A stretch of 64,000 nucleotides of DNA from Pseudomonas sp. DY-1 (GTDB lineage Bacteria > Pseudomonadota > Gammaproteobacteria > Pseudomonadales > Pseudomonadaceae): positions 4,998,001 to 5,062,000 of the forward strand of contig NZ_CP032616.1 of NCBI RefSeq assembly GCF_003626975.1, given 5' to 3'. Position 1 is the stretch's first letter; every line of letters starts with the position of its first letter. The position numbers and the translations under genes are program-made. Under the pieces are notes generated by a model. The model saw nothing but the letters and a program-made list of their open reading frames with translations. It ran no database searches and was not told where the DNA came from. Shown here piece after piece: positions 27,901 through 36,049 of this stretch.

Positions 27901-30714
27901 CCGGTGGCCAGGCAGCACCCGTATTTCGGCCAGTTCGGCCGCGCTGACTGGCTGGGTGCGCGCACCACCCTGCAGCGCTGGTTCGCCGACCCGCTGATCA
28001 ATACCTACAACGTCGACCGCGGTCTGGGGAACATCTTCACCCACGACCACTTCGGCCCGTCCACCCACCAGCAGCTCGGCCTCTACGCCACCGTGCTCAC
28101 CGAGCCGGCCGGCTCCAGCTGGTACCACGGCGAAACCGGGCAGCCGCTCTACAGTGGACGCCAGGACGGCGGCCCGACCTCCTGGCAGGCGGTGATCGCC
28201 ACCGGCGACCTGGATGGCGACGGCAAGAACGACAGCTTCCGCGAGTTCTTCATGGAGTACAGCGACTTCCAGCATGCCTACGAGGCGGGCGTCTACGTCG
28301 GCGCCGGTCCTGACGGCATCCCGGATGCCGGCGCCTATCCGACCTCAATGGACAGCTTCCGCTACGCCATCAACCCTCCCGTGCGCCAGTCCGGTTCGAA
28401 CCTCTTCGAGTCGGTGCGTGAGGCTGCTGGCGGCCAGGTCCTGGGCTGCCCGAGCCGTCCTTGCCCGCAGGCGATCTCGGTGGATGACCCCGGCATGTTC
28501 GTCGTGAACTACCGCAACGAGCCTGTGGGCCTGCGCATCTTCGACCCCAACAAGGTGGCCCCGGACGGCAAGCCCGGCATGCAGGCCGACGGCCTGGCGG
28601 GCGATCTCGCCTATGCCCTGCAGACCCGTACCGATCGCGCCATTCCCGCGCTGAACCTGGCGCCCAGCGCCATCAGCTCGGCCACCGGCCCCACCGGTGC
28701 CAGCACCGCGTTCCCGCCCCACATCAACTTCGGCGGCGATCTGCCGGGCGACCCGTTCACTCCGTTGCTGCGGGCATACTCCGGCGACAACGTGCGCCTG
28801 CGCATGCACGCCGGTGGCCATGAGGAGGAGCACAACGTCACCCTGCACGGCGTGAAGTGGCTGCACTCGGGCACCGGTTTCGGCAACAGCGGCAACTCGG
28901 GATGGAAGGCTTCGCAGATGGTTGGCATCTCCGAGCAGTTCGGCTTCGTCGCCCCGGTGACCATGATGTCCGGCAACACCACCTATGAGGCTGCCGACTA
29001 CCTCTACAACATGGATGCCTCCATCGAGGGCTACTGGAACGGCATCTGGGGCGTGATGCGCAACTACACCCAGCCGCGCACCGACCTGTTCGCCCTGCCG
29101 AACAACCCGCGCCCGGTCTCGTCGCGCAACACCACCCAGTTCGATGGTGTGTGCCCACGTACCAGCCCCAACCCCAATGGCATTGGTACCCGCACCACGG
29201 TGCAGCGCAATTACGAGATCGTCGCGGCGCTCGCCAACGACATTCTCGGCAATCCGCTGGGCCTGACCATCGGCGATCCGGCCGGGGCGGGCATGCATGC
29301 CGGCGGGCCGCTCAACCCGCAGGGTGGCACCCTGGTGTTCAACGCGCGGCCGGTGACCATTGCGCAGGCAACGGTGATCGACGAGGAAGACGGCGAGGTG
29401 TTCACCATCGGCGGCCAGTCCGGCCCGCTGCATGACCCGACCGCCATCCTCTATGTGCGCAAGGCCGACCTGGACCCGCTCACCGGCAAGCTGAAGCCCG
29501 GCGTGCCCGTCGAGCCGCTGGTGCTGCGCGCTGCCGCTGGCGACTGCGTGAACATCACCCTGGAAAACCGCCTGCCGCAGACGATGCCTGACCTGCCGAC
29601 CTACGCGGTGATGCAGGGCCTGGTCAAGCGCGACCGCAACAGCGCGCAGGGTCCAACCACCTTCAACAACAACATGATGCGGCCCTCCAGCCATGTCGGC
29701 CTGCACACCCAGTTGTTGGCGTACGACATCACCAAGTCGGACGGTTTCAACGTCGGCATCAACCCGGTGCAGACGGTCGAGCCGCGCGGCGCGGCGGGCG
29801 GCGCCTGGCCGTCGAAGAGCTACAAGTTCTACGTCGGCCACCTGGAACGCGAGGGCAAACCGGTGACCCAGCTCGGCCGCAGCGTCGACAACATCACCGC
29901 GACCCCGGTCGAGTTCGGTGGCTTCAACCTGCTGCCGGCCGACCCGGTCAAGCAGGGCCAGAAAGGCCTCGCCGGCGCCATGAGCATCGCCCCGCAAGGC
30001 GCCACCTGGGTCGAGGACGCCGGCATGCGTGCTGCCGCCACCGTGACCCCGCTGTCCGGCACGCCGTACCGCGACTTCTCGCTGGTGCTGCACAAGTCGC
30101 TGAACATGCGTTGGGCCAATGGCCGGCCGGTGGAAAACATGGCCTCCGAAGGCTTCGGCATCCCGGCCGATCCCAAGGACAACTCCGGCATGGCGGTGAA
30201 CTACAAGAGCGAGCCGCTGTGGTACCGCTTCGGCAAGGCGCCGGACGCGCCCTTCGGCCATGCCCAGGGCCACGGCTGGGGCGACGTACCCAACGCGCAC
30301 ATGGCGTACAACAACGAGCTGGTGGGTGGCGACCCGTTGACCCCGATCATGAAGGTCAAGCCCGGCCAGCCGTTCCGTACCCACGTGACCATGCCCTCGG
30401 GCGGTAGCCGTGGCATGACCTTCCAGCTCGATGGCCATGTCTGGGCGTTCAACCCCTTCCTGTCCGAGAAGCTGGACGTCTGGGGCTACCCGCAGAAGAA
30501 CGCTGGCATCGGCTCGCTGCGCTTCGGCATCAACCCGGCGGCGCTCTACATCGGTGCCCAGGAAAGCGTGCTACCGGCGGCGCACTACAGCCTGTCGATC
30601 CCCAGTGCTGGTGGCGCCAACGCGGTGCCGGGGGATTACCTGTACCGGGATTACGCTGCCTTCGGCAACGTCGGCGGGGTCTGGGGTCTGTTGCGGGTGA
30701 CCAATGAGCAGTAG
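24907..30714 (+). CDS. mnxG: giant multicopper oxidase, MnxG-like Mn(II) oxidase
   Basis: This is a 1935-residue exported cupredoxin protein (signal cleavage near EARAA/VQ, residue 42). Copper-ligand motifs are HLHGHQW (481-487), IYHCHFYPHFAQGM with the type 1/type 3 set HCH...H...M (532-543), HIHLPKW (943-949), HDHFGPSTHQQLGL (1046-1059), and HNVTLHGVKW (1309-1318). Further cupredoxin segments run to the end (LDGHVWAFNP near 1844). An acidic run (DDDDEHEEGDDD, 632-643) and an EF-hand-like DLDGDGKND (1101-1109) could bind metals. Size and motif layout match MnxG, one of the two multicopper oxidases known for Mn(II) oxidation in P. putida GB-1. Its sigma-54 promoter and the MnxS/R-like regulators agree. 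The substrate is inferred by homology. Confidence 0.82.
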   Translation: MKRTYPSRSANPISDGAPRASLYLGGVFLLLGALFSTEEARAAVQCQRNLVANVVALDQPLMFNRLGAQNINGMMFALRRDVVDRNEVPLTQGGAAVPGEVALRPDKRPRPLVLRVAAGDCLTINLQNLLAYQANPNNPEDPLFKKDEQVADRHVGFQVNGMQAVNDIGDIATNAGRNQNNLAPPGGSRTYTLYAEREGAFAATSYGATFGGEGTGGNTANGLFAQVVVLPKGARTYRNVITEEEMRLATTGRTPAGQPIIDYEKRYPQAAPWNEEGKAGLPVIAMMDNGEIISSDTDAVVMGPNPDGTFPQNTYPLESYGKRNPALPNRLEPFRDFSSVFHDENAVAQAFPGYWNDPVFGHVLEPTRDSFMINYGAGGIGAEVVANRLGVGPMHDCLSCAYEEFFLSAHAVGDIAMQVDVPANVGLEAILPGQVPPEGTTGVKATMALFPAEPSNVAHSYIGDAVRFRNTHNGYEQHVFHLHGHQWLFNPNDDNSDYIDAQGIGPGSGYTYEIANGGSGNRNRTSGDAIYHCHFYPHFAQGMWAMWRIHDVFEEGTRLAVSEEGDDGYHKKAFELRSGLPAQGARALPDGEIVAGTPIPAIVPLPGKAMPPMPGKVTVVAKYGEELVAANDDDDEHEEGDDDSNHEPERKAVGSVALVDRSEANRNADGTLKNPGFPFWIGGIESTVGQRPSTPPLDMLDTARAQSLRDSGNALWANIDPAQAGGWDGGLPRHTLDGVSAGGEAEVVTSALDFSKVVHRAKAVFIPEEGTDVEQSVMAFHAKASHPSFAVSPSGAVQAKNFRTNGSLPVGGAPYYEPCMDDTGKRLIQASAVGRYNSGDTINGQSFTGSSAYTADRPRVYKGANIQFDAVFNKVGYHFPQTRILALWEDAWPVINKQQPPEPLVMRMNTFDCTMYQHTNLIPAVYELDDYQVRTPTDIIGQHIHLPKWDLTAADGSANGWNYEDGTLSPASVVERIHAIREYNHCVDADPRDGSQECPVARQHPYFGQFGRADWLGARTTLQRWFADPLINTYNVDRGLGNIFTHDHFGPSTHQQLGLYATVLTEPAGSSWYHGETGQPLYSGRQDGGPTSWQAVIATGDLDGDGKNDSFREFFMEYSDFQHAYEAGVYVGAGPDGIPDAGAYPTSMDSFRYAINPPVRQSGSNLFESVREAAGGQVLGCPSRPCPQAISVDDPGMFVVNYRNEPVGLRIFDPNKVAPDGKPGMQADGLAGDLAYALQTRTDRAIPALNLAPSAISSATGPTGASTAFPPHINFGGDLPGDPFTPLLRAYSGDNVRLRMHAGGHEEEHNVTLHGVKWLHSGTGFGNSGNSGWKASQMVGISEQFGFVAPVTMMSGNTTYEAADYLYNMDASIEGYWNGIWGVMRNYTQPRTDLFALPNNPRPVSSRNTTQFDGVCPRTSPNPNGIGTRTTVQRNYEIVAALANDILGNPLGLTIGDPAGAGMHAGGPLNPQGGTLVFNARPVTIAQATVIDEEDGEVFTIGGQSGPLHDPTAILYVRKADLDPLTGKLKPGVPVEPLVLRAAAGDCVNITLENRLPQTMPDLPTYAVMQGLVKRDRNSAQGPTTFNNNMMRPSSHVGLHTQLLAYDITKSDGFNVGINPVQTVEPRGAAGGAWPSKSYKFYVGHLEREGKPVTQLGRSVDNITATPVEFGGFNLLPADPVKQGQKGLAGAMSIAPQGATWVEDAGMRAAATVTPLSGTPYRDFSLVLHKSLNMRWANGRPVENMASEGFGIPADPKDNSGMAVNYKSEPLWYRFGKAPDAPFGHAQGHGWGDVPNAHMAYNNELVGGDPLTPIMKVKPGQPFRTHVTMPSGGSRGMTFQLDGHVWAFNPFLSEKLDVWGYPQKNAGIGSLRFGINPAALYIGAQESVLPAAHYSLSIPSAGGANAVPGDYLYRDYAAFGNVGGVWGLLRVTNEQ

Positions 30715-30729
30715 GGCCTGATGAACGAC

Positions 30730-30766
30730 TGTGGGAGCGAATTCATTCGCGAATGAATTCGCTCCC
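30730..30766. repeat. REP palindrome after mnxG
   Basis: TGTGGGAGCGAATTCATTCG and CGAATGAATTCGCTCCC head to head. It may also protect or end the mnxG transcript. Confidence 0.9.
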
Positions 30767-30926
30767 GAAGGTCCACTCTGCCGATGGGTTTCGTGCCTCT
30801 ACCCACTCTGCGGTGGGCCCATCGAGCTCGGCCAGCCATGACACTGAAATCGCAGGCCAGGCATGGCCTGCGATTGTCTTTTCCGGGCATCCGCGGATCG
30901 TTCACCAGAGAGAACTGCGTCCTGCT

Positions 30927-30950
30927 TGGCGAATGAATTCGCCCCCACAA
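30927..30950. repeat. REP half-element
   Basis: TTGGCGAATGAATTCGCCCC, a single copy in the 500-base gap between mnxG and the beta-propeller gene. Confidence 0.8.
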
Positions 30951-30989
30951 GGGTGGCTTCCCGGGGCAGGGTGCTGCCGGCGCGAGTCA

Positions 30990-31030
30990 CCCCTCTCCAC
31001 TTCAGAGAGAGGGGACGGGGGAGAGGGTGG
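30990..31030. repeat. dispersed CCCCTCTCC...GGAGAGGG repeat
   Basis: Second member of the family seen between bauB and bauC. Confidence 0.55.
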
Positions 31031-31062
31031 CTTCAGGCGGGCTCGAACCTGCCGGGCAGCGT

Positions 31063-31079
31063 TCCCCCAAAAGAGGGGA
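31063..31079. promoter_or_regulatory. candidate activator site TCCCC-N7-GGGGA
   Basis: An inverted repeat (TCCCCCAAAAGAGGGGA) 74 bases before the -24 element of the next promoter, with the same N7 spacing as the site at 36893. Confidence 0.55.
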
Positions 31080-31152
31080 TATGGGTGGGGAATAATCCGG
31101 GCTCTGCCCGTCCACGACTTCACAAGTCGTTGAATCTGTTGACCTTTAACGG

Positions 31153-31169
31153 CTGGCACAGGCATTGCT
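31153..31169 (+). promoter_or_regulatory. sigma-54 promoter of the beta-propeller/SCO operon
   Basis: CTGGCACAGGCATTGCT, a near-perfect match, 42 bases upstream of the start codon. It should drive the five genes from the propeller protein to the SurA-like protein. Confidence 0.88.
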
Positions 31170-31211
31170 CCTGCATCAGCACGAGGTCCAGACCAAGGGG
31201 AAGGACGCCAG

Positions 31212-33122
31212 ATGAAAGCCTTGCACAAAGCTTCCAGCCTGCTGCTGTTCACCGGCCTGCTGGCCGTCGAGGTCCCTGCGGCCGAAGCGCCGGCTGGCGT
31301 TTCCCAGCGTCTGGTGCGCGATGGCGTCGCCATCGAGTTCGAGGCCCGGCCGCTGGGCAGCGATGGCGTGCTCACCGAAGGGATGTTTGCCGATGTCCGC
31401 TTGCGCATCTCTGATGCCACCACTGGCCAGCCGCTGGCCGGGCAGGTACCGGGGGCCTGGCTCGACCAGGCGCTGCCGGAAGGCCAGGCCGACCAGTGCA
31501 AGGTACGCATCGGCACCTACCTCAAGGGCGTGCTCAGCGCCCGCCCGCTGGTGGACCTGAACAGCTACTACCTGGTGGTGATGAACAAGGATTCCGCCCT
31601 TACCGTGATCGATCCGGTGACCTCGGTGGGCGGCATCACCAGCACCCTGACTCGCGTCGCTCTCAAGCGCCCACCGATGGACTGGGCTGCCAGCGCCGAC
31701 GACCGCCTGCTCTACGTTTCCATGCCCAGTGCGGGGGAAGTGGCGGTGGTGGATACCACCGAATTCAAGGTGCTGGGCAACCTGCCGGCCGGGCCCGAGC
31801 CGGTGCGCGTGGCGCTGCAGCCGGATGGCCGCTACCTCTGGGTTGGCAACAATGCCCAGCGCGGGGAGGAGGGCGGCGTGACCGTGATCGACACCCAGGC
31901 ACGCAAGACCGTGGCGACCCTGGCCACCGGTGGCGGCCATCACGAAATCGCCTTCAGCGCCGACTCGCGTTTTGCCTTCGTCAGCAGTCGCGATGCCGGC
32001 CGGGTGACGGTCGTGGATGTCGCCAGCCTGAAGAAGGTGCAGGACATCGAGACCGGGCCGAGCCCGCTGTCCCTGGCCCTGTCGAACCTTTCCGGTGCGC
32101 TCTACGTGAGCGACGGCAAGGCGGGCACCGTCACCGTCATCGACGCCCGCAGCCTCAAGGTGCGCAAGGTGATCGATGCCGGCCACGGCCTGGGGCCGCT
32201 GCGCTTCACGCCGGACGGTCGCTTCGGCCTGGCGCTGAACAGCCTGAACGACCAGGTGCTGGTGCTGGATGCCGGCAGTGACGAGATCGTCCAGCGCGCC
32301 GAGATCACCGCCGAGCCCTATCAGCTGGTGTTCACCCGCAACTACGCCTATGTGCGCGGCCTGGCGTCGCCGAAGGTGAGCATGATCAACCTGGAGTCAC
32401 TGGGCAAAGACAAGCAGATCATCGTCCAGGCCTTCGAGGCAGGTCCCGCTGCCCCCAAGCTGGCCGGCGAGCTGCCACTGGCCGATGGCCTCAGCCAGGC
32501 TCGCGATGAAGGCGCCGTGTTCGTGGTCAACCCGGTGGACAACACCACCTACTTCTACATGGAAGGCATGAACGCCCCCATGACCGGCTACCTCAATCGG
32601 GGCCACACCTCCCGCGCCGCGCGGGTCATTGACCGCAGCATGCGCGAAGTCGAGCCGGGCCTGTTCAGCAGCCGGATCAAGTTGCCGGCACCGGGCAAGT
32701 TCGACCTGGCGGTGATGCTCAACCAGCCGAAGATCGCCCACTGCTTCAGCGCCGATGTGCAGCCCAACAAGGCCATGGCCGCCCAGCGCAACAAGCCGCG
32801 CGTGGAGTTCCTCATCGACCAGCCGCTGGTGACTGCGGGCGCCACCACCAAGGTGCGCTTCCGCATTCTCCAGGGCGGCGCCGACCAGCCGAAGACCGGC
32901 ATTGCCGACCTGCGCGTGCGCTACTTCCAGGCGCCGGCCTCACGCCCCTACGAGGTGGCTGCAGTGGAAGTGGGCGAGGGTGTCTATGAGGCGCCGATCG
33001 AGCTGAAACAGGTCGGTGCGTATTACCTGCACGTGGGCTCGTCCTCCCTGGGCATGCCCTTCGGCTCGCAACCCTATGCCAGCCTGCGTGCCGTCCAGGG
33101 CCAGGCACGGACCAACCCGTAA
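31212..33122 (+). CDS. exported YVTN-type beta-propeller protein
   Basis: This 636-residue protein has a signal peptide (about 1-24) and an N-terminal beta domain of about 90 residues. A seven-bladed YVTN/cytochrome d1-like propeller follows at about 115-390 (repeats such as ALTVIDPVTS, EVAVVDTTEFKVLGNLPAG, RVTVVDVASLKKVQDIETG, TVTVIDARSLKVRKVIDAG). The C-terminal part (about 400-636) contains YFYMEGMNAPMTGYLNRGHT and further beta strands. It opens the operon that supplies copper chaperones. It may be a scaffold or electron-transfer partner for the oxidase; no haem motif is present, so catalysis is unproven. Confidence 0.8.
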   Translation: MKALHKASSLLLFTGLLAVEVPAAEAPAGVSQRLVRDGVAIEFEARPLGSDGVLTEGMFADVRLRISDATTGQPLAGQVPGAWLDQALPEGQADQCKVRIGTYLKGVLSARPLVDLNSYYLVVMNKDSALTVIDPVTSVGGITSTLTRVALKRPPMDWAASADDRLLYVSMPSAGEVAVVDTTEFKVLGNLPAGPEPVRVALQPDGRYLWVGNNAQRGEEGGVTVIDTQARKTVATLATGGGHHEIAFSADSRFAFVSSRDAGRVTVVDVASLKKVQDIETGPSPLSLALSNLSGALYVSDGKAGTVTVIDARSLKVRKVIDAGHGLGPLRFTPDGRFGLALNSLNDQVLVLDAGSDEIVQRAEITAEPYQLVFTRNYAYVRGLASPKVSMINLESLGKDKQIIVQAFEAGPAAPKLAGELPLADGLSQARDEGAVFVVNPVDNTTYFYMEGMNAPMTGYLNRGHTSRAARVIDRSMREVEPGLFSSRIKLPAPGKFDLAVMLNQPKIAHCFSADVQPNKAMAAQRNKPRVEFLIDQPLVTAGATTKVRFRILQGGADQPKTGIADLRVRYFQAPASRPYEVAAVEVGEGVYEAPIELKQVGAYYLHVGSSSLGMPFGSQPYASLRAVQGQARTNP

Positions 33123-33132
33123 GGAGCACACC

Positions 33133-33825
33133 ATGGAACCGTTGAAAACTGGCATCGCTGCCGCGCTGGTCACCCTGGGTCTCGTTGCCGGCCCTGTTCT
33201 GGCGGACCACAGTCAGGAAGAACATGCCGCTCATATGGCCCAGATGGTCGCCGACCCGCATGCGCAGCACCAGGGGCACGCCAGTTCGCAGGCGGGCGCC
33301 CAGGTGGTCTTCGCCGATGTGCCGCTGCTGGACCAGGATGGCCGCGAGTTGCGCCTGAAGGACGACCTGGTCGGCGACCGCATCGTCGTCATGGGCTTCG
33401 TGTACACCAGCTGTACCACGGTCTGCCCGGTTATCTCGGCGATCATGCAGAAGCTGCAGAAACAACTGGGCGAGCGCGCCGGTCGCGACGTTCAGCTGAT
33501 TTCCCTCAGCATCGACCCGCTGCGCGACACCCCTGAACGTCTCCACGAATATGCCGGCCGCTTCGACGCGGGTGGGGGCTGGCGCTGGGTCACCGGCAGC
33601 AGCGAGGCCGTGACCGACACCCTCAAGGGCCTCGGCACCTGGACCGCGAACTACCAGGACCACCCTCCGCTGATCATGGTGGGCGATGGCCGCACCCAGC
33701 AGTGGACCCGCTTCTACGGCTTCACCGATCCCGCCGTGCTGATGGCGCGGGTCGACGAGCTCAGCGCCGCCCGCGAACACGGCGGCCGCAGCCATGACGC
33801 CCTTGCCCAGGAGACCCACCCATGA
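33133..33825 (+). CDS. SCO1/SenC family copper chaperone (first of two)
   Basis: This 230-residue periplasmic thioredoxin-fold protein has the copper motif CTTVC (C94, C98) and distal H177 in YQDHPPLIM. A His-rich stretch follows the signal peptide (DHSQEEHAAHMAQM, HAQHQGHA) and may also bind copper. The start was set at the ATG ten bases after the propeller stop, behind AAGGAG. SCO proteins deliver copper to oxidases. Here the obvious client is the multicopper oxidase encoded just upstream rather than cytochrome oxidase. It overlaps the next gene by four bases. Confidence 0.9.
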   Translation: MEPLKTGIAAALVTLGLVAGPVLADHSQEEHAAHMAQMVADPHAQHQGHASSQAGAQVVFADVPLLDQDGRELRLKDDLVGDRIVVMGFVYTSCTTVCPVISAIMQKLQKQLGERAGRDVQLISLSIDPLRDTPERLHEYAGRFDAGGGWRWVTGSSEAVTDTLKGLGTWTANYQDHPPLIMVGDGRTQQWTRFYGFTDPAVLMARVDELSAAREHGGRSHDALAQETHP

Positions 33826-34454
33826 AGCGCCTGCTCCCGCTCGTCCTGGCCATGGCCCTGGCCAACGTCGCCAACGCCCACGAAGGCCACGAGAACCATG
33901 AAGCCGCCCCGGCCTCCAATGCCCCCGCTGCCCAGCCCCTGAAGGCCGGTGGCACGACGGACGCCCAGACCTATTTCACCGATACGCTCTTGCGCGACCA
34001 GAACGGCCAGGAAGTGCGCTTCTACAGCGACGTATTGAAGGGCCGGCTGGTGATGCTCAACGTGATCTTCACCCACTGCAATGACGCTTGCCCGTTGATC
34101 ACCCGCAAGCTCAAGGAAGTGCGCGAAGCCATGGGCGAAGACCTGTCGAAGCAGGTGTATTTCATCTCCCTTTCCAGCGATGCCGAGAACGACACCCCGG
34201 AAGTGCTCAAGGCCTTCGCCGCCAAGCACGGCGTGGATTCGCCCAACTGGATCTTCCTGACCGGCGACAAGGCCAACATGGACCTGGTGCTGGCACGCCT
34301 GGGGCAACTGGGTGAAAGCCCGGAGGCCCATTCGACCCTGCTGATCGCCGGCGATGTACCGAACAAGCGCTGGAGCAAGATCCGCCCCGACGCGCCGGTG
34401 AATGCCATCGCCCAGCGCCTGCAACTGATGACTATGCCCGTGGCCGGGCGTTGA
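33822..34454 (+). CDS. SCO1/SenC family copper chaperone (second of two)
   Basis: This 210-residue exported protein has a signal peptide (about 1-19), a short His-rich N-terminus (HEGHENHE) and the SCO motif CNDAC (C86, C90), with the distal His at H170 in PEAHSTLL. It is clearly divergent from the preceding SCO protein, so the two may act in sequence: one as copper carrier, one as thiol reductant. ATGA overlap with the gene before and immediate continuation into the next gene show one operon. Confidence 0.9.
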   Translation: MKRLLPLVLAMALANVANAHEGHENHEAAPASNAPAAQPLKAGGTTDAQTYFTDTLLRDQNGQEVRFYSDVLKGRLVMLNVIFTHCNDACPLITRKLKEVREAMGEDLSKQVYFISLSSDAENDTPEVLKAFAAKHGVDSPNWIFLTGDKANMDLVLARLGQLGESPEAHSTLLIAGDVPNKRWSKIRPDAPVNAIAQRLQLMTMPVAGR

Positions 34455-34465
34455 GGGCCGCAGCC

Positions 34466-36025
34466 ATGTGGCGCGCCCTGCTGCTGGTCATGCTGATCGC
34501 CCAGGCGGGCCTGGCCGTTGCGCTGGAACTCAGCCCTGAGGAAGCGGCGGGTCGGCGCATCTACCTGGAGGGCATGGGCTCGGCCAATGGCGAGATCAGC
34601 GCGCGGGTCGGTGCCGGCGATACCCTGGTGCCGGCGGCGGTGATGCCCTGTGCCAACTGTCACGGCGCCGATGGCCGCGGGCGCCCGGAAGGCGGTGTGC
34701 GCCCACCGGATATCACCTGGCGGCGCCTTTCCCTGCCTTATGGCCAGCGGCAATCCAACGGCCGCAACCATGGGGCCTACGACGAGGGCGCATTGGCCCG
34801 CGCGGTGGGCGAGGGCCGCGACCCCGCCGGCAACCGCCTCGACCCGGCCATGCCGCGCTTCGTCATGTCCCTGCGTGACATGGCCAATCTGACCGCCTAT
34901 CTCAAGCGGTTGGAAGATGACCACGATCCCGGTGTGCAGGAGGCCGAGCTGCGCCTGGGGACACTGCTGCCAACGCAGGGGCCCCTGGCCGAGCTGGGGC
35001 GCACGGTGGAGGCGGTGTTGCGCGGTGCCCTGGCGCAGGTCAACGAGGCGGGCGGCATCCATGGCCGGCGGTTGTCGCTGGTGGTGCGTGACCCCGGCAT
35101 GGACCGGCAAAGCACACAAAGGGCGCTGGAGAAGTTGCTCGCCGAGGATCAGGTCTTCGCTTTGCTGGCACCCCTGGTGCCGGCGCTGGATGGCGACCTT
35201 TCCGAGTCGATCGGCAAGGCTGGCGCACCGCTGGTGGGGCCACTGGCCCTGTTCGATGAAGCTGGAAGCAATCCGCTGGTTTTCAATGCCCTGCCGGGCC
35301 TGCGCGAGCAGCTTTTCGCCCTGGCGGGTTACGCCAGCAGCGACCTCGGCCTGGAGCAGTCGGAAGCCCTGGTGGTCTACCCCGGGGAGGCCCGGCAGCA
35401 GGGCTTGGCAGAATCCCTGGCCCTGCGCCTGATGGACCAGGGGTGGTCGCGGGTACGCCTGCTGGGCTACGACGCCGAAAACGGCAGTAGTGCCCTCAGC
35501 TCCGCAGCCAGGGGGGCGCAGGGTGTGTTCTTCCTCGGCCAGTCGGAGGACTTCGCCCGGCTCGCCGACCGGCTCCAGGCAGACGACCTTTCGCCCTACC
35601 TGTTCGCCGCCTCGGCGCAGGTTGCCAGCAGCGCCCTGCGCATTCCGCCGCGTTTCTCCGAACGGGTGTTCCTCGCCTATCCATTCATGCCCGCCGACTG
35701 GACCCCGGAAGGCGAGGCAGCGCTGCTGGCGATTCGTCGCAGCCAGGGATTGGGCGGTCAGCACGCGGCATTGCAGGTGGGCGCCTACTGCGCCGCCATG
35801 CTGGTCAGCGAGGGGTTGAAGCGCGCGGGTCGGGACGCCAGCCGGAAGAAGCTGGTCAGCGCCCTGGAAGGCCTGCGTGGTTTCCGCACCGGCCTGACCC
35901 CGGCGCTGGATTTCGGGCCAGGGCAGCGGGTGGGCCTGGCCGGCGCGCATATCGTCACCGTCGATCTGCACGGCCAGAGCTTCCGGCCACTGGGCAAGTT
36001 CATCAAGGTGGACACGCGACTCTAA
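34466..36025 (+). CDS. fusion of cytochrome c and type 1 periplasmic binding protein
   Basis: This 519-residue exported protein has a signal peptide (about 1-19) and a c-type cytochrome domain with one haem motif (CANCH, 62-66), ending near 155. Joined to it is a leucine/amide-binding-type periplasmic fold at about 165-500 (LGTLLPTQGPLAELGRTVEA, ALAQVNEAGGIHGRRLSLVV, DPGMDRQSTQRALEKLLAED). A TTG overlapping the previous stop is also in frame; the ATG behind GAGGG fits the signal peptide better. The fusion suggests a redox protein gated by ligand, or a docking module for the oxidase. No ABC transporter genes are nearby. Confidence 0.85.
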   Translation: MWRALLLVMLIAQAGLAVALELSPEEAAGRRIYLEGMGSANGEISARVGAGDTLVPAAVMPCANCHGADGRGRPEGGVRPPDITWRRLSLPYGQRQSNGRNHGAYDEGALARAVGEGRDPAGNRLDPAMPRFVMSLRDMANLTAYLKRLEDDHDPGVQEAELRLGTLLPTQGPLAELGRTVEAVLRGALAQVNEAGGIHGRRLSLVVRDPGMDRQSTQRALEKLLAEDQVFALLAPLVPALDGDLSESIGKAGAPLVGPLALFDEAGSNPLVFNALPGLREQLFALAGYASSDLGLEQSEALVVYPGEARQQGLAESLALRLMDQGWSRVRLLGYDAENGSSALSSAARGAQGVFFLGQSEDFARLADRLQADDLSPYLFAASAQVASSALRIPPRFSERVFLAYPFMPADWTPEGEAALLAIRRSQGLGGQHAALQVGAYCAAMLVSEGLKRAGRDASRKKLVSALEGLRGFRTGLTPALDFGPGQRVGLAGAHIVTVDLHGQSFRPLGKFIKVDTRL

Positions 36026-36049
36026 GCGTCACGAAGGGGAGGACAGGAC

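Noticed and set aside
25246..30438. Very long open frames on the strand opposite mnxG (over 1000 and nearly 700 codons).
   Set aside because: They mirror the high third-position GC of mnxG, have Val/Gly/His-rich low-complexity content and no ribosome binding site or known domain. mnxG itself has clear copper motifs.
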